Below are positions 35,021 through 48,900 of a stretch of 64,000 nt of DNA, piece after piece. Position 1 is the first letter of the stretch. Every line of letters begins with the position of its first letter. Under the pieces are notes generated by a model. That model was not told where the DNA came from, searched no databases, and was given only the letters and a program-made list of their open reading frames with translations. The translations under genes were made by a program, and so were the position numbers. The DNA is taken from NCBI GenBank assembly GCA_035048815.1, contig JAUCBN010000011.1, positions 12,239,501 through 12,303,500 on the forward strand, in the 5' to 3' direction. This stretch comes from Abelmoschus esculentus (Eukaryota; Streptophyta; Magnoliopsida; Malvales; Malvaceae).

Positions 35021-37640
35021 AATGTTGTTAACAACAACTAATATGCTTTGTTAATATGATCCTAATGTAAATATTCATCTTATTTAGAGTCTCTCACTTG
35101 GGTTTTCACTTTGTTTTTTTTCTTTTTTTGCAACAAATAAAGTCCACTATGATCTCAATGACACTTTTTCTTGTCTTCTATGGATTCAACATATGAACTC
35201 CTCTATTGTATTTTCAATATTTGAACATCTAGGAATCTTTTATTCTCTCGAAAGCCATGCTTGACATTTTTCATTCACCTTCTTAGATAAGATCTTTTCT
35301 TTGCTCTAAAGAAAATCATCATTTCTATTGCTACAACTTGTAGATTTTTCTCATTGGTATGTAATAACTTCTAATACATTTTCCTTGCAATGTTTCATCA
35401 CTAAAACATGACTACAATCGTCTTGTTCACCCACTTTGACATTCATCTCAATTTCTGGATAAAACTTCTTTGTCTTGTGGCGTCTCAACAATAATTATTT
35501 CTCCCTTTGATGAATCGATTTTGTTATATTGTTTTCCCAAATAATGGTTAACGTTCTCTTTTTGTCCCAAGTTTGCTTGAGTCATCTTTGTGACTCTTGC
35601 TCAGATATTTTGGCATTCAGAGCTTTATTTGTTCCTCTTTATACTTTTTGTCATTATTCGAGTATCGAGGTCACCTCTTATTCTGTCTGTACTTAAAGTA
35701 TTATTACATCATAGTAATACTCATGAAATCCTTTACTTTTCTTGTACCTAATCAATTTATATGTAAGATGCTTATTAAAACGATAAACAGAAGGCTCATG
35801 ATATTATTTTACTAATTTTGAGATTTTTGAATAATTTGATAGTCATTGCAAAAAAGAAAACATAAAATTAGGCCTTTTAGTATCAAGTACAAAAGATCCT
35901 TCAAACTAATTTGCAAAGACTAACTCCAATGTGAACCTTTTTCCAATTTATTAGACTTTCAGGAGAAAATTTCTCATATTATTAATTCTATCATGTTTAG
36001 GTGGCGCTTTTTACCTCACTAGCTCACCATACCCAATCCTTTCTTCTTTTGTGATCTCGATCAAGCATTAGAAGACTAGAAATCCTTGAACAAAGGTTAA
36101 CCCTGATAGGCGGGATGTATTCTGAAGACTAACCCTCATTGTTCCAATACCCACGTATGGTTAAAATAGTATTTTGTGGCTTGTAAAATGGGCTATGGTT
36201 CACGACTATCAAAGAAATGATGCATAGGCTCAAATAATTATTTAAGGGTAATAAAACTAAGGATCATTGTTGCACTAATCTAAACATGCTATGATGAAAT
36301 AATTTTCTTTTTTTTTCTTTTTTTTTCTTATGGATCACTCTAGACTGTCCTTTTTTGGTTTTTTACCCTAGAGTTCATTTTCTTTTCACTATTTCTTTTT
36401 ACAAAGGCCTATCTTAGTGGAATATTTTATATAACTTTCTTTTCAACTTTGATATTTTTCAATTGCTTTAACTTTGAAGCCAACAATTTAAACTTAACTC
36501 TTCAATTTCTTTTCAATTTCTTTCAGAATATTCCTCTTCATTCCTCTTATTTTTCTTGTTCTTGTATTTCACTTCTATTTCTTGCCCTTGATTCACACAC
36601 CATCATGATATGATTTAAACCAATCATCTTTCACTTTTGAACATATTTTCATCCTCTTTGCCCCGAATGTAGGGGTGATCCTTGGTTTGGGTTGAACAGA
36701 AAGAAAAATAATATCATGCTCAAACAAATTATATTTTTCTTACTTTCGTTCTTTGAGAAGGAAAATCAAGGAATATCAAATATCATCCCATACTTGGATA
36801 TCTTAAAAAAAACAACCTTGAGTTGGAAGATGTTTTGGGTTATCACTTCATTAAAAAAACTTAATCGACAATGCTTGAGAGAAAATTCACTCAAATTTAG
36901 AGAAAATTCACTCATTAATGTTTTTCTTTTGGCCTAAATAAAATAGAAATGAGTCACATTATTGAAGTTGATCTATAAATTTTATTTAAGGTAATTTCTA
37001 CACTATTAATATTCAAGACCTGAAAGAAAGAAGTCGGTGACGATATATACATATATATATGGGCGATAAAAAATTAGCCGATAACAAAAAATCAAATGAT
37101 ATATAATGTTTGTCACTTGAGAAAAGTATATAAGAAACAAGCATTATATACAAATAAATTGAAATAACCTCCTTTACAAAGGACCCTCAATGTTCTTGGG
37201 CAAAAACAACTCCTAATCTTACTCTTAATCCTCCTAAAGAACTACAAGTTTATATCAGAATAAAAAAATCTATCCCAAAGACTATTTTACAATTTGACAC
37301 TTTCCAAGAATTACACTTAAGTCTAACTATCAATGAAGATACAAAAGGTAATGAGATAACTAACATTTCTTTTCACTTACTTGAGTTTAAATATCTGTCT
37401 ATTGTTAAAAGAAAAAAGGTTAGAGAGTGTTAGAAACATCTTATTCAAGGGTATGCTAATTATGGTAAATTAATTTTATCTTTCAAATCTTTTACAGATT
37501 ATTTAGATAAAAATAGATACCTAAACTATTGAGGAGACATTACAAAATCTTAAGTGAAAAAAGGCTTTTAAAAAATAAGTTAAAACACTAAAAAATAAAA
37601 CCTAGTATGTTATTGATTTTTCATAAGGTAAAAAAATTAA
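35021..37640. other. Gene-free intergenic DNA
   Basis: Pyrimidine-rich plus-strand sequence with several poly-T tracts (for example 36304-36330) and no conserved protein. Open frames at 35597-35815 and 36692-36937 lack any family resemblance. It is the continuation of the DNA into which the copia element at 25140 inserted. Confidence 0.5.
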
Positions 37641-38948
37641 TAGGTTGTAAATAGTTTTTTTTATTAAATACAATACTAATGGGAGTATACACAAATATAA
37701 AGTTAAACTATTAACAAACTGCTTCACACAAATTTATAGAGTTGACTACGAGAAGAATTTTTTTAATAGTTAAATTAAACATTGTAGGGTGTTAATCAAT
37801 TTGGCTATGAGTAGTGATTAAAATATACACCCACTAAACATTAGTTAGAGGAGGAGGTGTATATAAAAATTTTATCAGGCTTAAGATTTACATATCGCAA
37901 GAAAAAAAGCTTGTCAATTTAAAAAAATATTTTATGGACTGAAACAATCTTTTAAAATATGGTTTGACAAATTTATAAGAATTGTCCTTGAGAGTTGTTG
38001 AATCTCTAACAGACCATACATTTTTTTAAGGTAATTCTTAATAATAAAAAGGTTATCTTGATAGTGTATATGATGATATAGTTTTAAAAAGTGGTGATGA
38101 TTTATTGAGAAAATAATTAGAAATCAAAAACTCTAGAAAACCTAAATATTTTTTAGGCATGAATATAGCTAGATCGAGTAATCGAGTACAAGTTTGGTCA
38201 TCATTCAAAGAAAGTATGTCCTATACTTACTGAAACTAAAATGCTATACTACAAACCTACCGAAACACCTATAGATGTAGACTTAAAATTTAGCTAGGAT
38301 AATTCTAGTCTCAAGATAAATAAGAGATTGTATCAAAGGTTAGTTGAAAAGTTAATTTATTTTTGACCTGGCCTGGCATAGCTTTTTCAATTAACATTGC
38401 TAGCCACCATGTATGTGACTAATCCTATTGAAGAACATATAAAAACTGTAAAAAGGATTCTACGATATCTTAAAAGGACATCATATCATGATTTTATATT
38501 AAAAAATGATAGACAAGATAGTAAAAATCTTTACAGATTCTAAAGTGTGTTGACAGACAAAAAATTGATCAATGAATATTATTCTTTTGTTTAAAAAAAT
38601 TTGATCACTTAAAAAAACAAAAAACAAACAGTGATTTCAAGGAATAGTGCAAAGGCATAATATAGAGAATTAGTCCTTAAAACATGTAAAAGAATTTGAT
38701 TGATAAAATTGCTTAAGGAGTTAGGGGTTGAGTGAAGGTAAAAGTTTGAAGTGTTATGTGACAATCAATTTGCAATTCAGATTGTCAAAAACTCTGTTCA
38801 ATATGACAGAACAAAGCATGTTAAAATTGACAGACACTTCATTGTAAAAAAACTTACAAGTGAAGTGGTAATCTTGAATTATATTTCTACTAAAGCACAA
38901 GTAGCAGACATTCTAACAAAAAAATCGAATAGTTTAAATACAGGCTGA
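37640..38948 (+). pseudogene. Copia pol remnant (RT and RNase H)
   Basis: Plus-strand fragments in order: HKYKVKLLTNCFTQIYRVDY (RT start); EEEVYIK; KKILYGLKQSFKIWFDKFIR; a damaged VY-DDIV box near 38070; KYFLGMNIARSS; MLYYKPTETPIDVDLKF; RILRYLKRTSYH-like sequence near 38455; and a final 65-codon frame (38751-38948) with LCDNQFAIQIVKNSVQYDRT, HVKIDRHFI and QVADILTKK, the RNase H end. The MDVK-AFL box is deleted and many stops occur. No upstream integrase or gag is readable. Confidence 0.85.
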
Positions 38949-38959
38949 GATTATATAAC

Positions 38960-39270
38960 GTATATTTTTCGACTTGAAGAGTATAAATCTATCCTATATA
39001 TAGTATATATTAGGAGTTTTAGTTAGAATTTACTACTTAAATATGTTATAAACCACTAATGTTAATAGAATTAAAAGTCTTCAGTAAGATTAAAACTCTA
39101 AAATAAATAAAATTCTTAATTGTATTCTAAATCATCTTTTAAAGCCTATAAAATGAACCTACGTAAATCATCAATCGAAAACAAAACAAAAAAAAATTGT
39201 TTCTCTTCAAAGATTTTTTTTCTCTTCAAAAATACTCCTAAATATGCTCATGTGTTAACGTGAAATTTTG
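38960..39270 (+). repeat. Possible 3' LTR of the copia remnant
   Basis: AT-rich sequence downstream of the RNase H end with a 'cctataaaatgaac' TATA-like element near 39150 and a 'tctcttcaaa' duplicate after it. Position and composition fit a copia LTR, but no second copy or target duplication was found. Confidence 0.3.
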
Positions 39271-39973
39271 TTGAGATTAAATATGGTTGCCTGGTTACGC
39301 GTTATCCGTGCATTTTCTGAGTTTTTGGATCAGTTTGGAAGTCTCGATACCAAATCATGTGGGAAAAGAAATTGACTTATACGAGGAATTGAGTAATTTG
39401 ATTTTAACTCATAAATCTCTCTCTGTTCAACATGGAGGAAAAGCCATGTTTGTTTGATTCAAGACAAGTGAGTAATTGCATGATCATAAAATGTTGTACA
39501 ACACAGTAAAGATACAACACCAAGTTTGTGTTTACAACAAGCTAAAGGAAAAGGGGAAAAAACAAAACATAAAATCACCAAATAAAACAGCAACTGCAAA
39601 GGAAATAGTTCTGCAACAAATTTAGATTAGAAAAAAAGTTAGTTTACGACGAGAAAGAACTAGTACGAACATGATACGAATAAAAACGGACGCAGTACTT
39701 GAAGCAGAACCCCATGAATATAAGAACTATCAAGTTCATTTCAGAATATTTAATTAAGGTTTTTAAATCTTTCTAGTGAAGGGGTGTTCATGATTAACCA
39801 ACATGCTGCAACGTTGAACATGTAGGTTCTGTTCTTAGTGCAATTAAATGATAATATCTAAAGATAATATGTTGATCTCATTATGGTTAATCAACATATT
39901 ATAACGGCCAACTATGAAACACCCTCTACCACTTGTAAGATGTGACCCACCTGGTTTAGGTTAAGACGAGAGC

Positions 39974-42900
39974 TCAATCATCATATGAGCTGAGAGCCGC
40001 GACAACTGATCCTGTGGTTGCAAAAGTTGAGGCGACATCAGGAAAGTCTTTCCACGAAGTGCTAATCTTTATGGATGGATACAACCAACTCTTGATAGAA
40101 TCTGCAAAGGAGTTGGGGTCAAAATTGAGAATGGCTTCCCAATCAACCTGCACACCTTCCGGAATGCTGCCTGAAAACTCCATATTAGCGGCAAGAAGCA
40201 ATCCGAGCAAAACAACAAAACCAACCGCTGCGGTGCCCCTTGAGAGAGGCATGAAATTGTACCTGAAAAGCAAGTGTTATTTGTACTAAATATTGAATTC
40301 CTCCAAAAATAAACTAATCACTTGCAAGTTGATACCATGTCATACCAGTAATATGTCATTCTTAAAATAGCTTCTCTCACACTTTCAAGGGTATTTAAAT
40401 CAGTGGATCCATAAGTTTCACCACAATAAGCATTACAGATGGCCTGCAAATCCGCAAGTAAATTCGAATGTCAAACTCAACCAGAAAACAGAAGACACGC
40501 AAGTAAATTCAAAGTTGTTAGAAGCCAATTAGAATTTCGGCCAGTTCCCGCATTTTATTTGGATTTCACAGCTTTAAAACAGTAAATAACCCAGAAGACG
40601 CTTTAATTCATTTTCATGCAATTCAAAAGTACGTTATACACGCACACTTTTCAACAAAAAACAAGTTACATATTCTGGGCATTAATATATCTGCTAAAAT
40701 GGAAAACCATAAAGAAATTATCTCAGAATATCAGAGCAAACATGGAAGTAGGCGACAATTTAGGCAAAGAAGAGCATTGACAGACAGCTTGGGAAATGAT
40801 TATTGATTACTGCCACATTTGAGTTAAAAGCAAACTTTACCTCCCATGCCATGGTCATTTCAGCATCAAATTCCTCCCATCTGGAAGGTGTACAAGGTGT
40901 TCTGATTGCAAAGTCATACCCACGTTGCTGTCCCCTGTCGGAATTATTGAATGTTTTTCAACTACAAAATTTACTTGAAAAAGAAAAAGTAAAATAAAAT
41001 TTAAAAAATACAAGAAAAAATAGAGTTTGACAAACGAACATTTTCACCAAGGTAATTCTAGTCCCTTCAAGCTGCTTCCTGAAACAAAGGATAAATCAGG
41101 CATATGTCATGACCAGGTCAAGAAAAAAAAATTTGATTCAAAAAGATCACCCTTCTTAGGTATAGTAAGTTTTACCCCTCAAAGGCTTTACTGTTGCACC
41201 GGGTAGCCAACCAGAAATCCTCACCCACAAGTTTGTAAAGATCATCACAAGATTCGGCATGTTTAACCTGAAAATGACATGTTAATATTTCTACATACAA
41301 CAATATTTAATAAATAACTATTTGCACTTCAAAAACCGACACACATAACGTCAGGTTTTGCTTGGTAGGTAAAACTATAGAACAAGTTAAGGATGAGAAA
41401 ACAGAACATTTTATCTAATGCACACTTAATACTTTTCATAACCACTTCAACTAGTTAGCTTAATAGTGGATTAAACACTTATGCATTCTTGTGTCTCTCA
41501 ATCATTCATGCCAAGCACAGCTTAAAACCATATTGTGCGAAACTGTGGACTCCATAAGAACATATCTCAGAATTTTGAAGAAACCTAAATCTGAGGAACA
41601 GGACAATTGAAGAAATAAAATACAGAATACGGAGACTTAGTTTTCTAATGTCTAAATAAGATTATTGCTGAGAATATAATTAATTAAATGTATATATTTA
41701 TTCCATTAAGTTTTTACTTATTTATCCAGTCAAAGGATTTAAGCATTACACACTTTAAATCAGTCTTAAGATTTTCATATTAAATTTAGATCATTACAAG
41801 TAAAACATATCATTTAAATACTCAAATTGCATGAAATGATTTGTACCACAAAAGACAAAGGAAAATGATATAGCAGGACTAAGCAACTCAGAGAACTAAC
41901 ATTTTCCGACTTCCCCTCTTCGGATAGATCAATAGGTTCATCAGACTTGTTGTACACAAAAAGTTTATCCCTCATGATGGTCTTTGCTACATTTAATGTC
42001 CTGCAACATCACCAAATCATGAGAAATTGTACAAGTCCTGTAGATAACGAAGCAAAACAAATATTTACCTTTCAAAATTTGGGAAATAACGAACAACTTT
42101 TGCTTGTCCAAGGACCATTGGGGTGTGAGAACCAAATCCAGAATTGAACTCTTCACTGAAAAGCAAAACAAAGGAACAGAAATTCAGTAAACAATCATAT
42201 ATTTTTGGCGTCAAGTCCTCGGGGAAATTTGAAATGATTCAAGATGATGATCTAACTCATCCTGGATACTATTATGGTGATAAATATGCACAGTATCTCC
42301 AACATCATAGAATATAATTAGACTGTTTAAATAGAGAATATGATATCTATAATCCTATGAGTAAATCTGACATTTTCTCCGAACTGAATCCAACCTATTC
42401 TTCAAAAAATTAAAAATTCAGTTACAGTAATTTTTGACCTAATGACTCACTGTAGGCAGAGTTGAGGGAAAAAACCAAACACAAAATAATGAAACAATCA
42501 TTAAAAACACACTTGGAAGCGCACCAATATAAAGCAGAAATGATTTTACCCAAAAAAATCCTGAGAAATTTGTACACGACAGGTTCGAAAGCCGTAATAG
42601 ATAAAAAAAATATAAAAAATGCGAAAAAGTAAACATTGAATATTTAAGGCATGTTGGTACTTGTAGGTTATAAGATTAAAATATAACAAACCTCAACTTG
42701 TTAACCCACACAACTGGATCACAAGGCTCAGAAATTTGTCTCCATTTGACAGACAATGAATAAACATCTTGCCATGACATCATAGGACGACTGGATGATC
42801 TATCTTCAGTACTACCATATGAAGCTGAAGTTTCTGAGGAACTGCTCGTACTACAACCAGCACCACCTCTGTTCTGGCTAGCTATACTGATTCTCTCCTT

Positions 42901-45900
42901 TCTTCGGTTCCTCTTACCACCTTTTGAGCTTCTATTAGAATGCTTCCAATCCGCTTGCAAAGAACGCCATGTTTTTGACACCTTCTGTGCAATTTCAATG
43001 GCTGCTAATCCCGCCATTCGATGCTGGCGCACAAGACATGATTAAATAAAAAGAAAATTAATTACAAAGATACAGGCAAAAAATTGCAGATTAACAGGAG
43101 CAATCATTGAAAACACAATGGCAAGCTCTTTAGTTGTGTTTTCCTTTTACAAGGGAGAAAAGGTGAGATAAAGGGAAGAAGAATCATGATGATCACAAGG
43201 CACACACAGATGAACACATCCTTGTTCTTTCCGCAGAGAATCAATTTAGACGAGCTTCTTAGTTTTTCATCAAGCCAGTTAAATTCAAGGAAGAGGGAAA
43301 ATTTTTAGAAAGTCTAAATGGGATTTGGTTTACTGACTTTGAAGGGAGCCAATGGAAAACAGAAGGTTAGGGAATGGAATAAAATAAAGAACAGAAAACC
43401 CAAAAATAGTTTAATTATTCTCAAAACTAATCACCTGGCGCCTATTGGGTAAGAAACCAGGACAATTATATTGGATTTTCTGTCCAATTGAATCAGCAGC
43501 TAGTAGAAGAGCAGTCTTGTGCTTTGTAATGGCCATATCTTGTTTTCTAAGCTTTCCCTTCTTCAAAGAATCACCCAATGGAGGCTGTCTGAAAACCTTT
43601 TCACATACATTCTTGGGGTGCAATCTTTTGCACCAGTACTCCTACATAAGAATTAATGCAAGAAACAAGAAGGCCAAAAGACGAGTAAGATCTCAAGAGA
43701 TAAAATCTCAAATGATGGAAAACTGAAGCAATGCAAGAGAAAAATATTAGTTCTCCTTGCATGTTAAACGAAAAAGAAAGATCACAATCTTAGTGCAAAA
43801 GAAAACACAAAACACAAATGCACGCAATGGGAAACGTCAAGTGTAATACGATTATCACTGTGAATTATCACCTTGAACAGTGGATCTATATCTCCATCAA
43901 TATCAAACCAAGAAAACTCACTGTTGGCTTTGGAAGCAGTGTATAAAGCAATCTCTTTCTGCAAATGAAGAACTTCAAATTCAGAAACCCTATTAGATAA
44001 CTAAATATTATTAAACATGATCAATAACACCGCCAAAGAAATTACAAACTATGTCTAAGAGAAGAGTAAATCCATTTTTGAATATTAACAAACACACAAA
44101 GGTAATATAAAAAATCATTTCACACAACAAATGGGAAAAGTGGCTTGTATATCATAAAACACAATGAAAACATGAATAATTGCTGCCTTAAATTGAAGAG
44201 TGTGTTGGGAGAAAAAGGTCAAGTTCAAACATTGAAGTGTGTCGCATGGAAAAATCATTATTCGCATCAATGCAAACCTGATAGAAGGCCAAACATTGAA
44301 GCACAAACTTTTCCATTGAGTCAAGTTCAACATCTAGGGCAGCATCATAATCCTTGACCTGTGAATGTTTAATTTTAGCACAGAAAAGTAACGCCAATGT
44401 GCAGTGTCATAAATTACCCAAAGTTTCTTAATTCATAATTATTAGTTACCGCATCAGCATATTCTCCAATAGCATGATAGCATGAAGCTCGTAAGTACAA
44501 GCACTCAATATTAAAGTTTTCAATGCTCAATCCAATTGATAAATCCTTAATAGCCTTCCTGCAACAGCCAAAAAGATTTACTTAAAGCACAGATGAAAAA
44601 AATGATAGTGCTAGTAAAGAATAAGATCAAGTTAAAGATCGAGTAATAAAATATTAGAATAAAAGTTAGGTCAGTTAAGCACAGACATGAAAGTAATAGT
44701 GCTGATGAACAACCTAAAGTGAACAGATAAAATATTAAAGAATTAAGACAAAAACTATTGATAATCGACCCATGCAACCACAACCAACTGTACACATTAA
44801 ATTGCGACTTCTTTAGTTTACAGTCATACTTCAGAGAAAATTTGAATCATGGATGGATTATATCACCACTAGAAAGATATGTACATGATAGCAAACCAGA
44901 GAAAAATTAGAACATTCAGAAAAAAAAAAAAAAAAAGTTGATTGAACACACCTGTGCTCTCCCATCCCATGAAGTAGTAACCCACGCAAGTGATATGCTT
45001 TGGCATACCTATTACAGAGAACATTAATGGCATCAAGTTTAGAAAAAAGGTAAATCAAATAATTGATCAAGTCTGGAAACTAATCACACTATTTAGGAGG
45101 GATACGGTAGATAAGATGGAAAAGACAAATTTACCTTCCATCAATTTGTATAACTCGTTGAAGACAATTAAAAGCCTTTTCAGAGTTCGCTAGATCTTGA
45201 TAGAACTGCCAGGAAATCACACAAGTCATGCAGGAAAACATTTAAAGCAGGTTAAGACAGAAAACTAATTTTATCTCAATAAAACAGTTTTCACAAGATG
45301 CACATGAATTATCACTCACTACCATACCATGTCATCTGCTTAAAAAAGGTATTTTGGATATTTTAACAATTCTTATGGATAATCATGGAAAATTAACTTT
45401 GAGAGCAAAATGATGCACCAATGGAAATTCTTTCGGTAAAGCACAATAATCACCTGGCTAAGATGAGCCCAAGCCTCAAGAAAACTTTGGTCAAGTTGAA
45501 TCGACTTCAAATGTGCCTCCTCAGCCCTTTTATACTCACCAATTGAAGATAAAGCCATTCCCTGCCAGAGAAAATCAGCTATTCAGACAAAAGTCCAAAA
45601 ATATCAGATTCCTCGAAAAATCAGCAAGGTTATGTGCTTAACACTAACCAAATATGTATATGCAGACTTGTTATTCTCATCAAGCTTCAAACAAGCAGAT
45701 AGATCTTCAACAGCAGCATCAAAATCCTTAAACTTGAAATTCACAATTCCTGAATTAAGTACAAATTCCATAGATCACTTCCTAGCCACAAAATGTTTAT
45801 CATTTTCCGGAAATGATACTTTTGTGATAAAATTGAAGTATATGAATTGGATCCCATATACATTCCATGTGTTGTAGAGTGTTTCAAGGGATCTATGAGA

Positions 45901-48900
45901 AAGTACAACTGGAATTATAAACAGGTAGAAAGAGCATACTTCAAAGTCAATAATCAAAACATAAATATCCAATAGTTACTTTTGACATTTATATGGGTCA
46001 GAAAAAGAAAGGACATAAAATAGTATTTAAGCAAGTCGATTAAAACAGGAATGCAAGAAAATAAATTATGAAAAAGCTGGATTAAACAAGCTACCCCTTT
46101 CATGTAATATATCAGATGAATCTGGATCGAATTCCAATGCTTTGGTCAGGTCTTCAATCGCCTGGCATAAAAGATGAAATGACAACCATTCAGGTACTAA
46201 AACTTTCCATCATTCAGGTAATAAATAACAACCATAAAGTGATATTTGCCACCTCTGATTTCTCTCTGCAAAAACCAACTATGCAAATGCTAGCAGAACG
46301 AGCAAAAGAATGGAAACCAGCCTATAACCTAAAGGATTTAAGTGAACCTTAAAATCCTGACGGGCCATGCCAATGTACCCATGATAAATATCACATGCAA
46401 TTATGGAAAGACAATAGGATTATTTTTTTCTTTGGCAATAAAGACAGTATGATAATAAATATGTAAAATACCCTCACCTCAATAGATTCTCCTAAGGCAG
46501 CCCGAGCCTGGCCTCTCCTCTTCCAAGCCTCGCCAGCCGATGGTTTTGATTGAATTGCCTAAAAAATAATCATATGAAGCACAGAAAAATAGTTGTCATT
46601 TTGTTTAGACAGCTGAACCACGAAGATACATGTACCTTGGTAAAATCAGCAATAGCAGCTTCAAGCTCTCGTTGGAATGCATATGCAGTCCCTCTTCCTA
46701 TTAGTGCCTCAGGATAGGTTGGATCCTCTTTTAGTATCTGCAGCATTTTAAAAACTTGTATACAATAAAAGCAACAGGGAAAAAGACCAAGAGGGCGAGC
46801 ATGACATAGTAGAAACTTATATGACAAGAAAACAAAATACCTGGTCAAATATAGATATAGCATAAGCATATTTTCCTTCATTAACCTGTGAAAAGAAAAA
46901 AAAATGCATGTCAAGAATAATTATGACGATGCTTTTAAGAGCAATTGGTAACTGCGCCAAGTTTAAAACCACTAAATGTGTTAAAAATCAAAACATACCT
47001 GTGCAATACCCCTTGATAAAAATCAAAACATACCTGTGCAATACCCCTTGATAAGCGAAAATCTACACTGATTGACTTGGTCTTTGAAATCTTAGCAACA
47101 CAGAACTTTGTACTCCGCTTGGCCTCATCACTGATTTCATTATTTGTGTCAGATATGTTGTTTGGTAGACGGTGGCTTTCAGTTATATCACTTGATTTAC
47201 TTGAACTGGCAAAGGATTTACTGCAATGGTCTGATTTCTCACTTAGACCAGTACCTGAACCTGAAGCATAATTTGGTGCGTCAAAATTATTATGTGTTCC
47301 ATTTGTCCGACCAACAGGCTTCTGATTTGTGTTGATTAGATCACTTGATCCTAAATAACAATTATCACGGAAAATGTCGTTGTTCTCAGAAGCAGTAGAT
47401 TCCGTACTTAACTTAAATCCATCACTCAACACTTTGTGATTTTTGAAACTTTCACATGTGTTGCCATTGGAATCAGGTAGTAACTCAGATAAAGACAATG
47501 ATGACTTACTCTTCTCCTCATCACTATTTCTATTGTGCGTGTCAAAGTTGTCAGTAAATGTGTTCGATACATCCCTATGCTCTTGGAAAAATCTAGAGGT
47601 ATTATATTCATTTTGGTACTTGGGAGTTTCATTCAACTTCCTATCATCTCGAGGTCTAGATAAGAATACAGGGGTAGATAACTTCAAGTCAACTACATGG
47701 TTGTTACTAGTAAAACTTATGTCTTGTTTGCCAGGTTTTGCTACTCTCAAGAGCTCTTCTAGTTCCAGCAATTGTTTCAGATCAGCAGCCTGCCGCAAAG
47801 CATGTTCATACCCTTTCTCCCAAACTGCAATAGCATCGTCTTTCCTTCCCAAAGCAGAAAAGGCACGGCCTATAGGAGGAAAGTAAAATCATTGAGTTTG
47901 AGCAGACTGACCAAAACACAAGACAGTATACCTTGCTGTCTACAGTCAAATAAATAGTGATGGTTCAGTAAGAAAGAATGTTCGAAAGAGATATTAAAAG
48001 ACATCATCAATTGGACGAAACACACAGGAAATTCTCCAAAAAATCTAAAACAAGGAAAATATCACTTAGATCACAAATTCTACATTAGATCAGTTAATTT
48101 TATCATTACTTATTATCTAAACACTTTTAAGCCTAACCTGACAATTGAAAAACATAATTGTCTTTTCAAATTTGAGAGAGAGATTGATCTATGTTCTTGA
48201 CTATATTATCAGTTGTAAATTACATCTTCTGTCTATTAGTACTTACTTTAACTAGCATCAAGATACAACTAAGACTCCAGATATATCGTATACAGCTCAG
48301 CTGCTCATGTACGTTCTGTTCCGTGACTTTCCATAGCAAACTTAATTTCAAGAAGTCAAGGCATCACGTTGTTATGATGTTCAATCAAAATGTCGCAGGA
48401 CTCAGAAGAAAATATTAACCCTAAATTAAAATAACCCAATTTATCCGAATTATAGCAAAATCAACAGTTCTGAAGGATTTTGGTCAACACCATAAAATCA
48501 CAGCCCTAAAACTTGAATCTTAAGACCGAAAAGGTATGCAAGAACCAGGAAACATCTCCAATTAATATAAGATTCAATGAAAAAACTAAGTAATTTAAAA
48601 ATGCATAAAAATTAAGGCAATTTACAAGCCAAATAAAACAGAAGGTTTAGATATAGGAGTATAACAAAAGGTTGAAGAGATACCTTTAAGAATATATGCT
48701 TGAAGATGGGTAGAGTCAAGCTGAAGAGCTTTATCACAGTCTTTAACAACATGCTTGTGAAGCTCTAATTGACTATAACAAAAGGCTCTATTGCTGTAAT
48801 GAAAAAATAAATAAAAATGGATCAGCAAAATGAAAATGTGAAGGAACGGGAAAAAAATAGAAGATCGGAGGGAATAGAAAGGGAAATAAGTTTTAAAAGA

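Noticed and set aside
35014..35040. 'gttgttaaca' at 35024-35033 as the copia LTR end
   Set aside because: It looks like an inverted match to the LTR start, but its flank (ACAAC) does not match the left flank. The end at 35015 does, with TTTTG.
25081..35100. Shared 'cttatttagagtctct' on both sides of the copia insertion as a possible LTR end
   Set aside because: It lies outside the TTTTG target duplication and extends to no longer match; probably chance or older flanking repetition.
47443..47886. 147-codon plus-strand ORF
   Set aside because: Lies antisense to SRFR1 exon 3 and is explained by that coding sequence.
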